Assembly: GCF_011751075.1 (NCBI RefSeq)
Contig: NZ_JAALLN010000003.1
Span: 292,510 to 356,509 of the forward strand
Length of the DNA: 64,000 bases
Source of the DNA: Flavobacterium poyangense
GTDB lineage: Bacteria > Bacteroidota > Bacteroidia > Flavobacteriales > Flavobacteriaceae
Direction of reading: 5' to 3'
Shown here: positions 26,161 to 35,330 of the stretch, one piece after another
Position numbering within the stretch: position 1 is the first letter of the stretch
Layout of the letters: the number at the start of each line of letters is the position of its first letter
Translations under genes and position numbers: made by a program
Notes under the pieces: model-generated
Database searches by the model: none
The model's input: the letters and a program-made list of their open reading frames with translations, nothing else
What the model was told of the DNA's origin: nothing

Positions 26161-29016
26161 ATGCCTAAAGACACATCAATAAAATCCGTTTTAATAATAG
26201 GTTCAGGTCCTATTGTTATTGGTCAAGCTTGCGAATTTGATTATGCAGGTTCTCAATCTGCACGTTCTATTCGTGAAGAAGGAATTGAAGTTATCTTAAT
26301 AAACTCAAATCCGGCGACTATTATGACCGACCCAAGTATGGCCGATCATATTTATTTGAAACCATTAACTACAAAATCGATTATTGAAATTCTAAAGGAA
26401 CATCCACAAATTGATGCTGTTTTGCCAACTATGGGGGGACAAACAGCTTTAAATTTATGTTTGGAAGCTGAGGAAAAAGGAATCTGGCAGGATTTCGGAG
26501 TAAAATTAATCGGAGTTGATGTAAATGCGATTAATATTACCGAAGACAGAGAGCAGTTTAAACAGCTTTTAGAAAGAATTAATGTGCCTACTGCACCGGC
26601 AAAAACAGCTACTTCTTACTTAGAAGGTAAAGAAATTGCGCAGGAATTTGGTTTCCCGTTAGTAATTCGTCCTTCGTTTACACTTGGAGGAACAGGAGCG
26701 GCAGTAGTTTATAAAAAAGAAGATTTCGATGAGCTTTTAACCAGAGGTTTAGAAGCTTCTCCTATACATGAGGTTTTAATTGATAAAGCCTTAATGGGAT
26801 GGAAAGAATATGAATTGGAGCTTTTGAGAGATAAAAATGATAACGTAGTAATCATTTGTTCAATTGAAAATATGGACCCGATGGGTATTCATACCGGAGA
26901 TTCGATTACAGTGGCACCGGCCATGACTTTATCAGATACAACTTTTCAAAAATTACGTGACTATGCAATCTTGATGATGCGTAGTATCGGAAACTTTGCA
27001 GGAGGTTGTAATGTGCAATTCGCCGTTTCACCGGACGAAAAAGAAGATATCGTTGCAATCGAAATCAACCCTCGTGTATCTCGTTCTTCTGCATTAGCAT
27101 CAAAAGCAACAGGTTACCCGATCGCAAAAATTGCTTCTAAATTGGCTTTAGGATACAATTTAGATGAATTGCAAAACCAGATTACAAAATCTACTTCGGC
27201 TCTTTTTGAACCAACTTTAGATTATGTAATTGTAAAAATACCACGTTGGAACTTTGATAAATTCGAAGGCGCTGACAGAACGCTTGGACTTCAGATGAAA
27301 TCTGTTGGTGAGGTTATGGGTATCGGACGCTCTTTTCAGGAAGCGTTACACAAAGCGACTCAATCTTTAGAAATAAAACGTAACGGTTTAGGTGCCGACG
27401 GAAAAGGATATAAAAACTACGAACAAATTATCGAAAAACTGACTTTTGCAAGTTGGGATCGTGTTTTTGTAATTTATGATGCGATTGCAATGGGAATTCC
27501 GTTGAGCCGTATTCATGAAATCACAAAAATCGATATGTGGTTCCTGAAACAATATGAAGAGCTTTATACTTTAGAAAAAGAAATTTCTAACTATAAAGTA
27601 GCTAATCTGCCTAAAGAGTTATTGCTTGAAGCAAAACAAAAAGGTTTTGCCGACAGACAAATTGCTCATATGGTAAATTGCCTTGAAAGTGAAGTACATG
27701 CTCTACGTATGAGCATGAATATAAATCGTGTGTTTAAGTTGGTAGATACTTGTGCTGCCGAATTTAAAGCAAAAACACCTTATTACTATTCTACTTTTGA
27801 AGCTGAAATCGAAAAAGCAAACGGAGAGCGTTATGTAGATAACGAAAGTGTAGTAACAGAGAAAAAGAAAATCATCGTTTTAGGTTCAGGACCAAACAGA
27901 ATCGGACAAGGAATTGAATTTGATTATTCTTGTGTACACGGAGTTTTGGCAGCAAAAGAATGTGGTTATGAAACCATCATGATCAACTGTAATCCGGAAA
28001 CTGTTTCGACAGATTTTGATACAGCAGATAAATTGTACTTCGAGCCGGTTTTCTGGGAGCACATCTACGATATTATTCAGCACGAAAAACCGGAAGGTGT
28101 AATTGTGCAATTAGGAGGTCAGACCGCTTTAAAATTAGCTGAAAAGCTTTCTAAATACGGAGTGAAAATCATCGGAACCAGTTTTGATGCACTTGATTTA
28201 GCTGAAGACAGAGGGCGTTTCTCTGATTTATTAAGAGAATTACACATTCCTTTCCCGCAATTCGGAATTGCTGAAACGGCTGATGAAGCTTCTGCGCTGG
28301 CAGATAAGTTGGACTTCCCGTTATTGATTCGTCCTTCTTATGTATTAGGAGGTCAGGGAATGAAGATTGTAATCAATAAAAAAGAACTGGAAGAACACGT
28401 TATCAATTTATTGAAAACGATTCCGGGGAACAAATTGCTTTTAGATCATTATTTGGCCGGAGCAATTGAAGCAGAAGCAGACGCCATTTGTGATGCTGAC
28501 GGAAATGTGTACATCATCGGAATTATGGAGCATATCGAGCCTTGTGGAGTTCACTCGGGAGATAGTAATGCTACATTGCCTCCTTTTAACTTGGGAGAAT
28601 TCGTGATGCAACAAATAAAAGATCATACGAAAAAAATCGCCAGAGCTTTAAAAACAGTAGGTTTAATCAATATTCAGTTTGCGATAAAAGACGATACGGT
28701 TTATATTATCGAAGCAAATCCAAGAGCTTCCAGAACAGTACCGTTTATTGCAAAAGCTTACGGAGAGCCTTATGTGAACTACGCTACAAAAGTAATGTTA
28801 GGGCATAATAAAGTAACGGACTTTGATTTCAATCCGCAGTTAAAAGGATACGCGATCAAACAACCGGTTTTCTCTTTCAGCAAATTCCACAATGTAAACA
28901 AAGCATTGGGGCCGGAAATGAAATCAACAGGAGAAAGCATCTTGTTTATTGATGATCTTAAAGACGATCAATTCTACGAATTGTATTCAAGAAGAAAAAT
29001 GTATTTGAGTAAATAA
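26161..29016 (+). CDS. carB: carbamoyl-phosphate synthase large subunit, lacking the C-terminal MGS domain
   Basis: This enzyme makes carbamoyl phosphate from ammonia, bicarbonate and 2 ATP for arginine and pyrimidine synthesis. It contains two homologous ATP-grasp halves. The first has VLIIGSGPIVIGQACEFDYA at residues 10-30 and EINPRVSRSSALASKATGYP. The second begins at about 570 with IIVLGSGPNRIGQGIEFDYS and has EANPRASRTVPFIAKAYGEP. The protein ends at residue 951, soon after LGPEMKSTGE. Typical CarB is about 1070 residues, so the ~120-residue allosteric methylglyoxal-synthase-like domain that binds UMP and ornithine is absent. The end is a clean stop followed by a terminator. carA is not in the window. 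Confidence 0.97.
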   Translation: MPKDTSIKSVLIIGSGPIVIGQACEFDYAGSQSARSIREEGIEVILINSNPATIMTDPSMADHIYLKPLTTKSIIEILKEHPQIDAVLPTMGGQTALNLCLEAEEKGIWQDFGVKLIGVDVNAINITEDREQFKQLLERINVPTAPAKTATSYLEGKEIAQEFGFPLVIRPSFTLGGTGAAVVYKKEDFDELLTRGLEASPIHEVLIDKALMGWKEYELELLRDKNDNVVIICSIENMDPMGIHTGDSITVAPAMTLSDTTFQKLRDYAILMMRSIGNFAGGCNVQFAVSPDEKEDIVAIEINPRVSRSSALASKATGYPIAKIASKLALGYNLDELQNQITKSTSALFEPTLDYVIVKIPRWNFDKFEGADRTLGLQMKSVGEVMGIGRSFQEALHKATQSLEIKRNGLGADGKGYKNYEQIIEKLTFASWDRVFVIYDAIAMGIPLSRIHEITKIDMWFLKQYEELYTLEKEISNYKVANLPKELLLEAKQKGFADRQIAHMVNCLESEVHALRMSMNINRVFKLVDTCAAEFKAKTPYYYSTFEAEIEKANGERYVDNESVVTEKKKIIVLGSGPNRIGQGIEFDYSCVHGVLAAKECGYETIMINCNPETVSTDFDTADKLYFEPVFWEHIYDIIQHEKPEGVIVQLGGQTALKLAEKLSKYGVKIIGTSFDALDLAEDRGRFSDLLRELHIPFPQFGIAETADEASALADKLDFPLLIRPSYVLGGQGMKIVINKKELEEHVINLLKTIPGNKLLLDHYLAGAIEAEADAICDADGNVYIIGIMEHIEPCGVHSGDSNATLPPFNLGEFVMQQIKDHTKKIARALKTVGLINIQFAIKDDTVYIIEANPRASRTVPFIAKAYGEPYVNYATKVMLGHNKVTDFDFNPQLKGYAIKQPVFSFSKFHNVNKALGPEMKSTGESILFIDDLKDDQFYELYSRRKMYLSK

Positions 29017-29040
29017 TCTCAAATCCACTGATAATAAAAA

Positions 29041-29071
29041 AGGCTCCAAATATTTTTGGAGCCTTTTTGTT
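29041..29071 (+). terminator. intrinsic terminator after carB
   Basis: AGGCTCCAAA and TTTGGAGCCT form a perfect stem with a short AT loop, followed by a T tract. Confidence 0.85.
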
Positions 29072-29084
29072 GTTTTTATATTCT

Positions 29085-29645
29085 TTAGTAGGATACATCA
29101 TATCGATAATTGAATGTACCTTCAGTTACCTTTGTTGTAATAGGATTGGTAGCGCTAATTGGTTCTGAAAAATCTTCTACACAATTAAATGAGAAGGTTC
29201 CTGCTACTGTTTTAGTGGTTAAATCAACTGAAGTTATAGATAAGGTACCTTCAACCGGATACTGAAGATTTTCTTTGCTGTGAATAGACATGTCAATTTG
29301 GGTTTTGGACGCATCAAAGGTTGATCGTGTAATAGGATAAGTGCCAACTTTAAGATCACTTCTTTTAATCATAAGTCTGATTTCATTGATCATGTTGTTT
29401 CTTCCTCCTAATTGAATATATTCTGTCGCAGGATAATAGGTAAACAATGGTTTTGTGGCAAAATTTGAATTAAATGCATTATTCATTTGCCATAATGTAC
29501 CGTCAATTTTAGCGGTCATTGCATATTTTGATGTGGGTTTAGTGTTTTCAGAGGTTTCAGTATTCTCTAAAATGTTGCTATTGTCACTTGAACAGCTGTT
29601 TAGGATTAGAACTAAGAATAAGAATAAAACTTTGGTTGTTTTCAT
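29085..29645 (-). CDS. lipoprotein of unknown function (DUF6252-like)
   Basis: This 186-residue protein has a lipobox (LILNSC) after a short signal peptide. A Ser/Thr/Asn-rich linker is followed by a beta-rich domain starting MTAKIDGTLWQMNNAFNSNF, with GTFSFNCVEDFSEP near the end. The opening KIDGTLW and closing AGTFSF segments resemble small flavobacterial lipoproteins of the DUF6252 kind; this match is from memory and tentative. It is probably a surface or periplasmic lipoprotein. Monocistronic. Confidence 0.65.
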   Translation of the reverse strand: MKTTKVLFLFLVLILNSCSSDNSNILENTETSENTKPTSKYAMTAKIDGTLWQMNNAFNSNFATKPLFTYYPATEYIQLGGRNNMINEIRLMIKRSDLKVGTYPITRSTFDASKTQIDMSIHSKENLQYPVEGTLSITSVDLTTKTVAGTFSFNCVEDFSEPISATNPITTKVTEGTFNYRYDVSY

Positions 29646-29740
29646 TTATGGGATTTATTTATTTGGCGGCAAATGTAAATTATTATTTGTTACTATTTAT
29701 TTAGGTAAAAAAGAAAAATCTGACTATTTAAAGACGTAAA

Positions 29741-29766
29741 AAAAACTCCTAAGTAGGAGTTTTCTA
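29741..29766 (-). terminator. bidirectional hairpin near the YiaA-like gene
   Basis: AAAACTCCTA and TAGGAGTTTT pair perfectly, with A-rich DNA on one side and T-rich on the other. It lies just downstream of the YiaA-like gene. Confidence 0.7.
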
Positions 29767-29790
29767 TGTTTTTGGATGAATTGTATACGT

Positions 29791-30189
29791 TTATTCGCCT
29801 TGGCTTAAAGACATATTATCTCTGGTGTTTTTCTGAACAGAAATGGCGCCAAAAAGAGCTAATAAAAAGGCAAATGCATAGAAACCTTTTTCGCTTGGAA
29901 GAATAGTGGCATTCCAAAGACCAACTGTTAACAATACAATTGATAAAAGGGTTCCGAACCAGCAAATTCCATAATAAATATCAGTTACCGGAAGATTTTC
30001 TAATCGGTCTCTAACACTTTTTTGCAAAGAGACTACAGCAAAAAGACCAAACATTAAAACGGTAAAATAATACCCTTTTTCGTTTAGTAACATTTCAGCT
30101 CTTGCAAGGCCTACTATAAATCCTACTGTTCCAGCTCCGAGAGCTATCCATGATGCCGCGATAAAGGCATTCGACGTTTTTTGTACCAT
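29791..30189 (-). CDS. YiaA/YiaB-family inner-membrane protein
   Basis: This 132-residue protein has two repeats of a helix pair (about 8-53 and 72-118). Each ends in a matching motif: FAVVSLQKSVRDR in the first and FGAISVQKNTRDN in the second. This internal duplication with a conserved (S/V)xQKxxRD is the hallmark of the YiaAB two-helix domain. Function unknown; it is an integral inner-membrane protein. It lies 15 bases downstream of the TIGR02117 gene and is probably co-transcribed. Confidence 0.88.
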   Translation of the reverse strand: MVQKTSNAFIAASWIALGAGTVGFIVGLARAEMLLNEKGYYFTVLMFGLFAVVSLQKSVRDRLENLPVTDIYYGICWFGTLLSIVLLTVGLWNATILPSEKGFYAFAFLLALFGAISVQKNTRDNMSLSQGE

Positions 30190-30204
30190 GTTTTATATTT
30201 AATT

Positions 30205-30879
30205 TTAGTTGTATTTCGAAAAAATCGGAGTATCCATAGGTGTCCAAAAGCAACATTTCTGACCACTGGCTTTTAAGGCATTATTGGCCCAGGTATTGCA
30301 AGTGTGTGTTAGGCTGTAACTGCCGTTTGCTTCATAAAAAGCATCTGTTCGACCATACAGAGCATCTGTTTTTACAGGTATGAAATTTCCGGATGCGTCT
30401 TTTTGAAAACTGTTTGTGATATAAGTAATTAAACGATTGTATTGTTCTTTGCTAATCATTATAGATTTGCAGTGGTCGCTCAATCTCATTTGTCTGAAAT
30501 ACGTGGCATGAATAGCAGTTTTGCCCAAACCTGTTGCGGCTTTAAGAGCCGTCGAGGCCTTAAGATCTGACCATTCGGGTGTTTCCAGATAAAAACCTTT
30601 GTCACCCCATCCCATTGCTATATAGTTGTAAGTAGAATCTGCAGCTTTTGTGTTTTTAAATTGTATTTGTTGGCTCCAGTCTATCTGGTCGTTTTTTACT
30701 GGCATTACAACATCGGTATGAACGCCATTAGTAAGGATGAAAATCTCAACTTCCGGTTTTGTACCTGCTTCCTGATCAATGGTGATTTTAGAAAGTATGT
30801 AAGCCGATAAGACATAGAGTGCTAAGAATCCTAAAAGGACTAAGATTGATTTTAAAAGAATTTTAAATGCTTTTTTCAA
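30205..30879 (-). CDS. TIGR02117/DUF2459 family protein
   Basis: This 224-residue protein has one N-terminal membrane helix (FKILLKSILVLLGFLALYVL) and a periplasmic domain. Family marks include the ILTNGVHTDVVMPV segment, YIAMGWGDKGFYLETPEWSD and the C-terminal THTCNTWANNALKASG. The conserved His, Cys and Asn residues (GVHTD, HTCNTW) suggest a hydrolase-like site, but the activity of DUF2459 is not established. It is first in a two-gene operon with the YiaA-like gene. Confidence 0.85.
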   Translation of the reverse strand: MKKAFKILLKSILVLLGFLALYVLSAYILSKITIDQEAGTKPEVEIFILTNGVHTDVVMPVKNDQIDWSQQIQFKNTKAADSTYNYIAMGWGDKGFYLETPEWSDLKASTALKAATGLGKTAIHATYFRQMRLSDHCKSIMISKEQYNRLITYITNSFQKDASGNFIPVKTDALYGRTDAFYEANGSYSLTHTCNTWANNALKASGQKCCFWTPMDTPIFSKYN

Positions 30880-31304
30880 GTGAAGTTGGTTGGTTACTTT
30901 TCTTCAAATGTAACTAAATTAAGTTTATATCAAAATCATGAACCAGTAAATTACAAAGAAAAATCTTTTTAAAATAGAACCTGATTTTAGTTGATAAGGA
31001 AAAAAAACGTTTCACTTATTGAGAAACGCATAGCTTGAATTTTTTGTAAAGTAAGGTCTTTGATTTGTGTCGAGAAGAAGGGCCAAATTCAAAAGCTTCG
31101 GATTTTTTATAAAGCCTCTTGTCCTGTCAGAATACACAGTTTGTTTATAGGTAAAGGTTGCAAAGATTTTTGTTTGCTCTATCTGTTCACTATTGTTCGG
31201 GTTGCAATTTATTTAGATTATTTTTATCAGGACTGCAAAACAAAATATCAGCATAATCAGCAAGATCTGCGTGAAAAAAAATGCATTAAAGTGATTACAA
31301 GGCA
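30880..31304. other. gap without a supported gene
   Basis: The left end should hold the promoter of the TIGR02117 operon. The remainder is AT-rich. A 109-codon forward frame is present but runs through the terminator at 31.3 kb and lacks coding character. No RNA or repeat is recognised. Confidence 0.5.
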
Positions 31305-31350
31305 CAAAAAAAGAGCGAAAATCTACAGTAGTTTTTCACTCTTTTTTTTT
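31305..31350 (-). terminator. terminator of the ECF sigma/DUF4252 operon
   Basis: GAGCGAAAA and TTTTTCACTC pair with one mismatch around ATCTACAGTAG. The structure is flanked by runs of A on the left and T on the right, so on the minus strand it ends in a T tract. Confidence 0.75.
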
Positions 31351-31365
31351 GATTTTAAAGTAAGA

Positions 31366-31905
31366 TTATTTTTTAAGCAGCTGCTCTAAAGGTTTTAGCT
31401 GTTCCATGTCTATTTTTGATTTTTGAAGAACGCTCATTAAATTGATAATGTGTGTTGGATTCATGTCTTTACCTAAAACGCGTACTACTGCAAATCCGTT
31501 TTCTTTTCTGTTGAGAAAAACTACAAATTCTTCTATGTGATCTTCTGTGCCAACGTAACTTATAGAAGCGCCTTCTTTACCGGAGCCAAATTTCATTAAT
31601 TCCTGATATTTTGGGTCTTTTAAAATGGCTTTGACCTTTGTTCTTTCCGTTTCAAACTCTTTTCCATTTGTTGCATTTACTTTGAAGGCAAGAATGTTCA
31701 TTTTTTCAAAAGAATTTAAAGCATCGGATTGTTCTGTAGACAATTTTGCTTTGTCTAAGTTTAAGATACTGGGAGAAATATCAAGAGAAATGAAATTTTT
31801 GTTATCTGTATTCTCTACAAAATACTTTTGTAGAGAAGGTTCAGAGTTACAACTTATTAAAGTTAGTAAAGCTAAAAGGGCTGAGGTAAAGACGCTGACT
31901 TTCAT
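31366..31905 (-). CDS. DUF4252 lipoprotein
   Basis: This 179-residue protein carries a lipobox (TLISC). The mature part follows the DUF4252 pattern: FISLDISPSILNLDKAKLST, then EKMNILAFKVN, a central EFETERTKVKAILKDPKYQE, and an ending VVRVLGKDMNPTHIINLMSV. It is the last gene of a four-gene operon with an ECF sigma factor, its presumed anti-sigma factor and a second DUF4252 gene one base upstream. DUF4252 function is unknown; it is probably periplasmic or outer-membrane anchored. Confidence 0.82.
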   Translation of the reverse strand: MKVSVFTSALLALLTLISCNSEPSLQKYFVENTDNKNFISLDISPSILNLDKAKLSTEQSDALNSFEKMNILAFKVNATNGKEFETERTKVKAILKDPKYQELMKFGSGKEGASISYVGTEDHIEEFVVFLNRKENGFAVVRVLGKDMNPTHIINLMSVLQKSKIDMEQLKPLEQLLKK

Positions 31906-31906
31906 G

Positions 31907-32434
31907 TTATTTTTTGTTTTTAGAAGCTTTTTTCAAGTCAGAACCACCGGGAAGCTGCATTTTGTCGGTAAGTACTGAAATTTCGTTTAAGTCAAAATTA
32001 CCGGTAAGGGATAACAAAACAGTTTCGTCATTTTTAGCACCGTCTATATACATTAGCAATTCTTTTACCTGTGTATCGCTGGCGCCTGATTTGATTAGTA
32101 TTCTAACGTTTTTACCACCGTCATTTACTCGCATTAATTCTTCTAAGCCGGCAGTTCTAATGTATTTGTCAGCAGAAGCTTTCATATCGGCTTCAATTTT
32201 TGGATTTTTGGTAGTGAATACTTTTAAATAGTCTAATTTTTTAATCAGGTTAACATATTGTTGCGTGTCCTTGTCTTTCGCGTCAACTTTTACTTTGCTC
32301 ATTAAATCGAACATTTTTTTGTTAACAATTACTGAGGTTACATCGTCCTGGCCATCGTATTTGTCAAAAGCGCCCTGAGCGTGAAAAATAGTGGTAACGA
32401 ATGTGAAAACGAGTGTTATGATGAAATTTTTCAT
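31907..32434 (-). CDS. DUF4252 secreted protein
   Basis: This 175-residue protein has a cleavable signal peptide (FIITLVFTFVTTIFHAQ) and no lipobox. The fold matches its neighbour: VTSVIVNKKMFDLMSKVKVD, YLKVFTTKNPKIEADMKASA and a hydrophobic LLSLTGNFDLNEISVLTDKM. It ends in a basic tail. The two DUF4252 proteins, one soluble and one lipidated, were probably generated by duplication. Function unknown. Confidence 0.82.
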   Translation of the reverse strand: MKNFIITLVFTFVTTIFHAQGAFDKYDGQDDVTSVIVNKKMFDLMSKVKVDAKDKDTQQYVNLIKKLDYLKVFTTKNPKIEADMKASADKYIRTAGLEELMRVNDGGKNVRILIKSGASDTQVKELLMYIDGAKNDETVLLSLTGNFDLNEISVLTDKMQLPGGSDLKKASKNKK

Positions 32435-32450
32435 TTTATTTAGATTTTAA

Positions 32451-32909
32451 TTATTGTTTAAAGATTTTGTTTTTTGATTGTTCGTATTCCTTAATGTATT
32501 GTACACTTTCTATACCTACATTAACATTGTTTGACAATAACGCTAAAGCTTTTTGCGTTGCAGCTAAGGCTTCCTCGGGATCGTCGTAGGTTCCTAATTC
32601 TGATTGCGCTACAACCGGAGTTGCGTTTTGATCGCTTACATAAAAATAGGTTCCAATTCCCAGTAAAATAACAGCAGAGGCAGCAATTGATAACCACATA
32701 ACATTTCGTTTTTTAGTTTGTAGTGGAATCTCCTGTGTCGACTTTTGTTCTTTTACCTGAGAGAAATAACCAAACATGGGCTGGTATTGCTCCAAATGCT
32801 GCGCAACATTCGGTGAAGAAAAATAGTCTTTTAATTCGTTTTCTTCGGCAATAGTCGTTTCTCCCTGAAAGTATTTGTCTAGTATATATTCTATTTTATT
32901 TAATTCCAT
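32451..32909 (-). CDS. putative anti-sigma factor (single-pass membrane protein)
   Basis: This 152-residue protein has an N-terminal cytoplasmic region (EYILDKYFQGETTIAEENELKD), which resembles the short zinc-free anti-sigma start found in Bacteroidota. One membrane helix follows at about 73-90 (LSIAASAVILLGIGTYFYV) and then a short periplasmic tail. Its start overlaps the ECF sigma gene by 14 bases, the arrangement expected for a translationally coupled sigma/anti-sigma pair. The anti-sigma role is inferred from position and topology. Confidence 0.72.
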   Translation of the reverse strand: MELNKIEYILDKYFQGETTIAEENELKDYFSSPNVAQHLEQYQPMFGYFSQVKEQKSTQEIPLQTKKRNVMWLSIAASAVILLGIGTYFYVSDQNATPVVAQSELGTYDDPEEALAATQKALALLSNNVNVGIESVQYIKEYEQSKNKIFKQ

Positions 32910-33405
32910 AATGGTGTGTATTAAGCATTGACTCTCTTATTTTTTTTCTCGCTCTAGATAGGGCTACCCGGATAGCCGTTTCATTCATGTTGACAATTTT
33001 GGCAATTTCGTCAAACTCATATTGTTCGACATCGCGTAATTGAATTAATATTTGTAATTGTTCCGGTAATTGACCGATTATTTTCTCTACCCATTCTAAG
33101 CTGTCTGCATCTTCCAGTTTTTTATCTAACTGAGGCTGGCGGTCTGTAAAATTGTTGTGTACAATTTGTAGATTTCCTGCTCTTTTAGATTTTAGCTGAT
33201 CGAGACAATAATTTTTGGTCATCGTCATCGCTAATGCTTCAACACTGTTATAGGTACCCAGATTTTCCTTTTTATTCCATAATTTAACCAGTACTTCTTG
33301 CGTTGCATCCTCTGCTTCTTCCGTGCTGGTAAGCAGTCTTTTTGCCAGACGAAATACTTTGTCTTTAAAAGGATTTATTAACTCTATAAACACAATCTGA
33401 TTCAT
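32896..33405 (-). CDS. ECF-type RNA polymerase sigma factor
   Basis: This 169-residue sigma-70 family protein has region 2 at about 12-70 (FRLAKRLLTSTEEAEDATQE, VLVKLW) and region 4 at about 112-160 (LPEQLQILIQLRDVEQYEFD, then AKIVNMNETAIRVALSRARK as the recognition helix). Regions 1.1 and 3 are absent, as in ECF factors. It heads an operon with an anti-sigma-like gene and two DUF4252 genes. The divergent S41 peptidase gene shares the upstream region. Confidence 0.93.
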   Translation of the reverse strand: MNQIVFIELINPFKDKVFRLAKRLLTSTEEAEDATQEVLVKLWNKKENLGTYNSVEALAMTMTKNYCLDQLKSKRAGNLQIVHNNFTDRQPQLDKKLEDADSLEWVEKIIGQLPEQLQILIQLRDVEQYEFDEIAKIVNMNETAIRVALSRARKKIRESMLNTHHYGIK

Positions 33406-33568
33406 AAATCAAGGTTATTGGTTAGCATATATAAATCAAGACGAGGTACAATTTATTTTGTTACATCGGTTTTGAAAAAAATGATTAAAAAAAGATTAAT
33501 AAATTTTTAATTGTTAAAACTAAAGATAGTATTTTTACGTTATTACATTTATATAGATATCACGGTTT

Positions 33569-35044
33569 ATGAAAACAATATTAAGAAGTTTACTATTTTT
33601 ATGCGTACTTCTCTTTTCTTTACAATCCTGTGAAGACCAGGACGATGTTGCCGCTCCGGCAAATTTGCAAGTGAATGACTTTATCTGGAAAGGGTTGAAT
33701 CAGTTTTATCTGTGGCAGGCAGATGTCCCTAATTTGGGGGATAATCGCTTTAGCAATCAAGGGGCTCTGAATTCTTTTTTGAATGGTTATTCCAACCCTG
33801 AAAGTTTATTTCAAAGTTTACTAAATAAACCGGCCAGTAAATTTCCAAAAGGAGAAGCAATTGATCGATTCAGTTGGATTGTTGACGATTATACCGTTTT
33901 AGAGCAGGAACTTCAGGGAACCAGTAAAAATAGCGGAATTGATTTTAAATTGAATTATATAACAGGAAGCAATACAGATTTAGTTGGTTTCGTGCGTTAT
34001 GTTATTCCTAATTCAGATGCTTCAAACAAAGATATAAAACGTGGAGATCTTTTTACGGCAGTAAACGGAACTAAACTTACGGTTTCTAACTACAGGCAAT
34101 TACTTTTAGATTCAGATAGTTATACTTTAAATTTAGCTCAATATAATGAAGGCGTACTGCAATCGAATGGGAAATCAGTTACGTTGGTTAAAACATCTTT
34201 GAATGAAAATCCGATTTTGATTAACAAAGTTATTGCTTCCGGAAGTCATAAGATTGGTTATATCATGTATAATGGTTTTTATGCTAATTATGATTCACAA
34301 TTAAATGATGCTTTTGGAGAATTTGCAGCACAAGGAGTTACAGACTTAGTTTTGGATTTAAGATACAATGGAGGAGGATCAGTTCAGACGGCTACACGTT
34401 TGGCGAGTATGATTACTGGTCAATTTAAAGATAAGATTTTTGCCAAAGAAAGATGGAATGATAAAGTGAATGCTTATTTTGAAACAGAAGATGCAGAATC
34501 TTTAAATAATAGATTTGTGGACCATGTTGACGGAAGAGCGTTGAACAGTTTACGTTTAAGTAAAGTTTACGTTCTGACAACAAATGGTACTGCTTCTGCG
34601 AGTGAGTTGATTATAAACGGATTGGCTCCTTATATCAGTGTGGTGCAAATTGGTGATTATACCGTTGGTAAAAATGTAGGGTCTATTACATTGTATGATT
34701 CTGAAACATTTACAAAGAATAAAGTCAATCCAAATCATAAGTATGCTATGCAGCCTTTGGTACTTAAAATTGTTAATTCAACCGGTTTTGGAGATTATAC
34801 CAATGGTTTGAAACCAACCTATGAACAATTGGAGTATCTTTCTAATTTAGGCGTTTTAGGTGATCCGTCCGAACCTTTGTTGAATACTGCTATTGCTAAG
34901 ATTACGGGTTCTGCAGGCAAAAAAGTGCAGCAGGATAGAGGCAAGGTACTTCGCCCTTTTATCGATGCTAAAGAAATGAATGGTATTCGAAACCAGATGT
35001 ATGTAGAGAAAGCTCCGGAAGGACTTTTAAGAGCGTTAAAATAG
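33569..35044 (+). CDS. S41 family C-terminal processing peptidase (lipoprotein)
   Basis: This 491-residue protein has a lipobox (FSLQSC). A helical N-terminal region (VNDFIWKGLNQFYLWQADVP) comes first, followed by a PDZ-like region (about 135-215; GDLFTAVNGTKL) and the S41 catalytic domain (about 225-400). The nucleophile motif GTASASE is near residue 340, after LVLDLRYNGGGSVQTATRLA. The Ser/Lys dyad is plausible. S41 enzymes cleave C-termini of exported proteins; here it would act in the periplasm or on the surface, anchored by lipid. It is divergent from the ECF sigma operon. Confidence 0.9.
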   Translation: MKTILRSLLFLCVLLFSLQSCEDQDDVAAPANLQVNDFIWKGLNQFYLWQADVPNLGDNRFSNQGALNSFLNGYSNPESLFQSLLNKPASKFPKGEAIDRFSWIVDDYTVLEQELQGTSKNSGIDFKLNYITGSNTDLVGFVRYVIPNSDASNKDIKRGDLFTAVNGTKLTVSNYRQLLLDSDSYTLNLAQYNEGVLQSNGKSVTLVKTSLNENPILINKVIASGSHKIGYIMYNGFYANYDSQLNDAFGEFAAQGVTDLVLDLRYNGGGSVQTATRLASMITGQFKDKIFAKERWNDKVNAYFETEDAESLNNRFVDHVDGRALNSLRLSKVYVLTTNGTASASELIINGLAPYISVVQIGDYTVGKNVGSITLYDSETFTKNKVNPNHKYAMQPLVLKIVNSTGFGDYTNGLKPTYEQLEYLSNLGVLGDPSEPLLNTAIAKITGSAGKKVQQDRGKVLRPFIDAKEMNGIRNQMYVEKAPEGLLRALK

Positions 35045-35076
35045 TATAGTTTTCTAATACAGATTTATCGATTATA

Positions 35077-35113
35077 AAAACATCTTCAAGAAACATTCTT
35101 GAGGATGTTTTTT
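35077..35113 (+). terminator. intrinsic terminator after the S41 peptidase gene
   Basis: AAAACATCTTCAAG pairs with CTTGAGGATGTTTT with one mismatch, and a T tract follows. A second hairpin near 35220-35260 (AGAGGCCGCCT/AGGCAACCTCT, two mismatches) probably ends the opposing operon. Confidence 0.8.
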
Positions 35114-35330
35114 GTTTATAGGATCTCTAAGGTTTTTCTTCTCGGCAAAATATGTATTTCATGAAGAAGCCTGTTGTTTTTTAACTATTAAAAAAGATTA
35201 GAGAGTATTGTCAAAAAAAAGAGGCCGCCTTTTTTAAATTAGGCAACCTCTTTTTATCAAAAAATTAAAATAAAGGATGAATTAATTGATCTTAAAAATA
35301 ATTACAGAATTATTTTCCTAGACGTCTTCC

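Noticed and set aside
31060..31389. 109-codon forward reading frame in a gene-poor gap
   Set aside because: It runs through the terminator of the opposing operon, has a low-complexity Lys/Phe-rich end and no recognisable motif.
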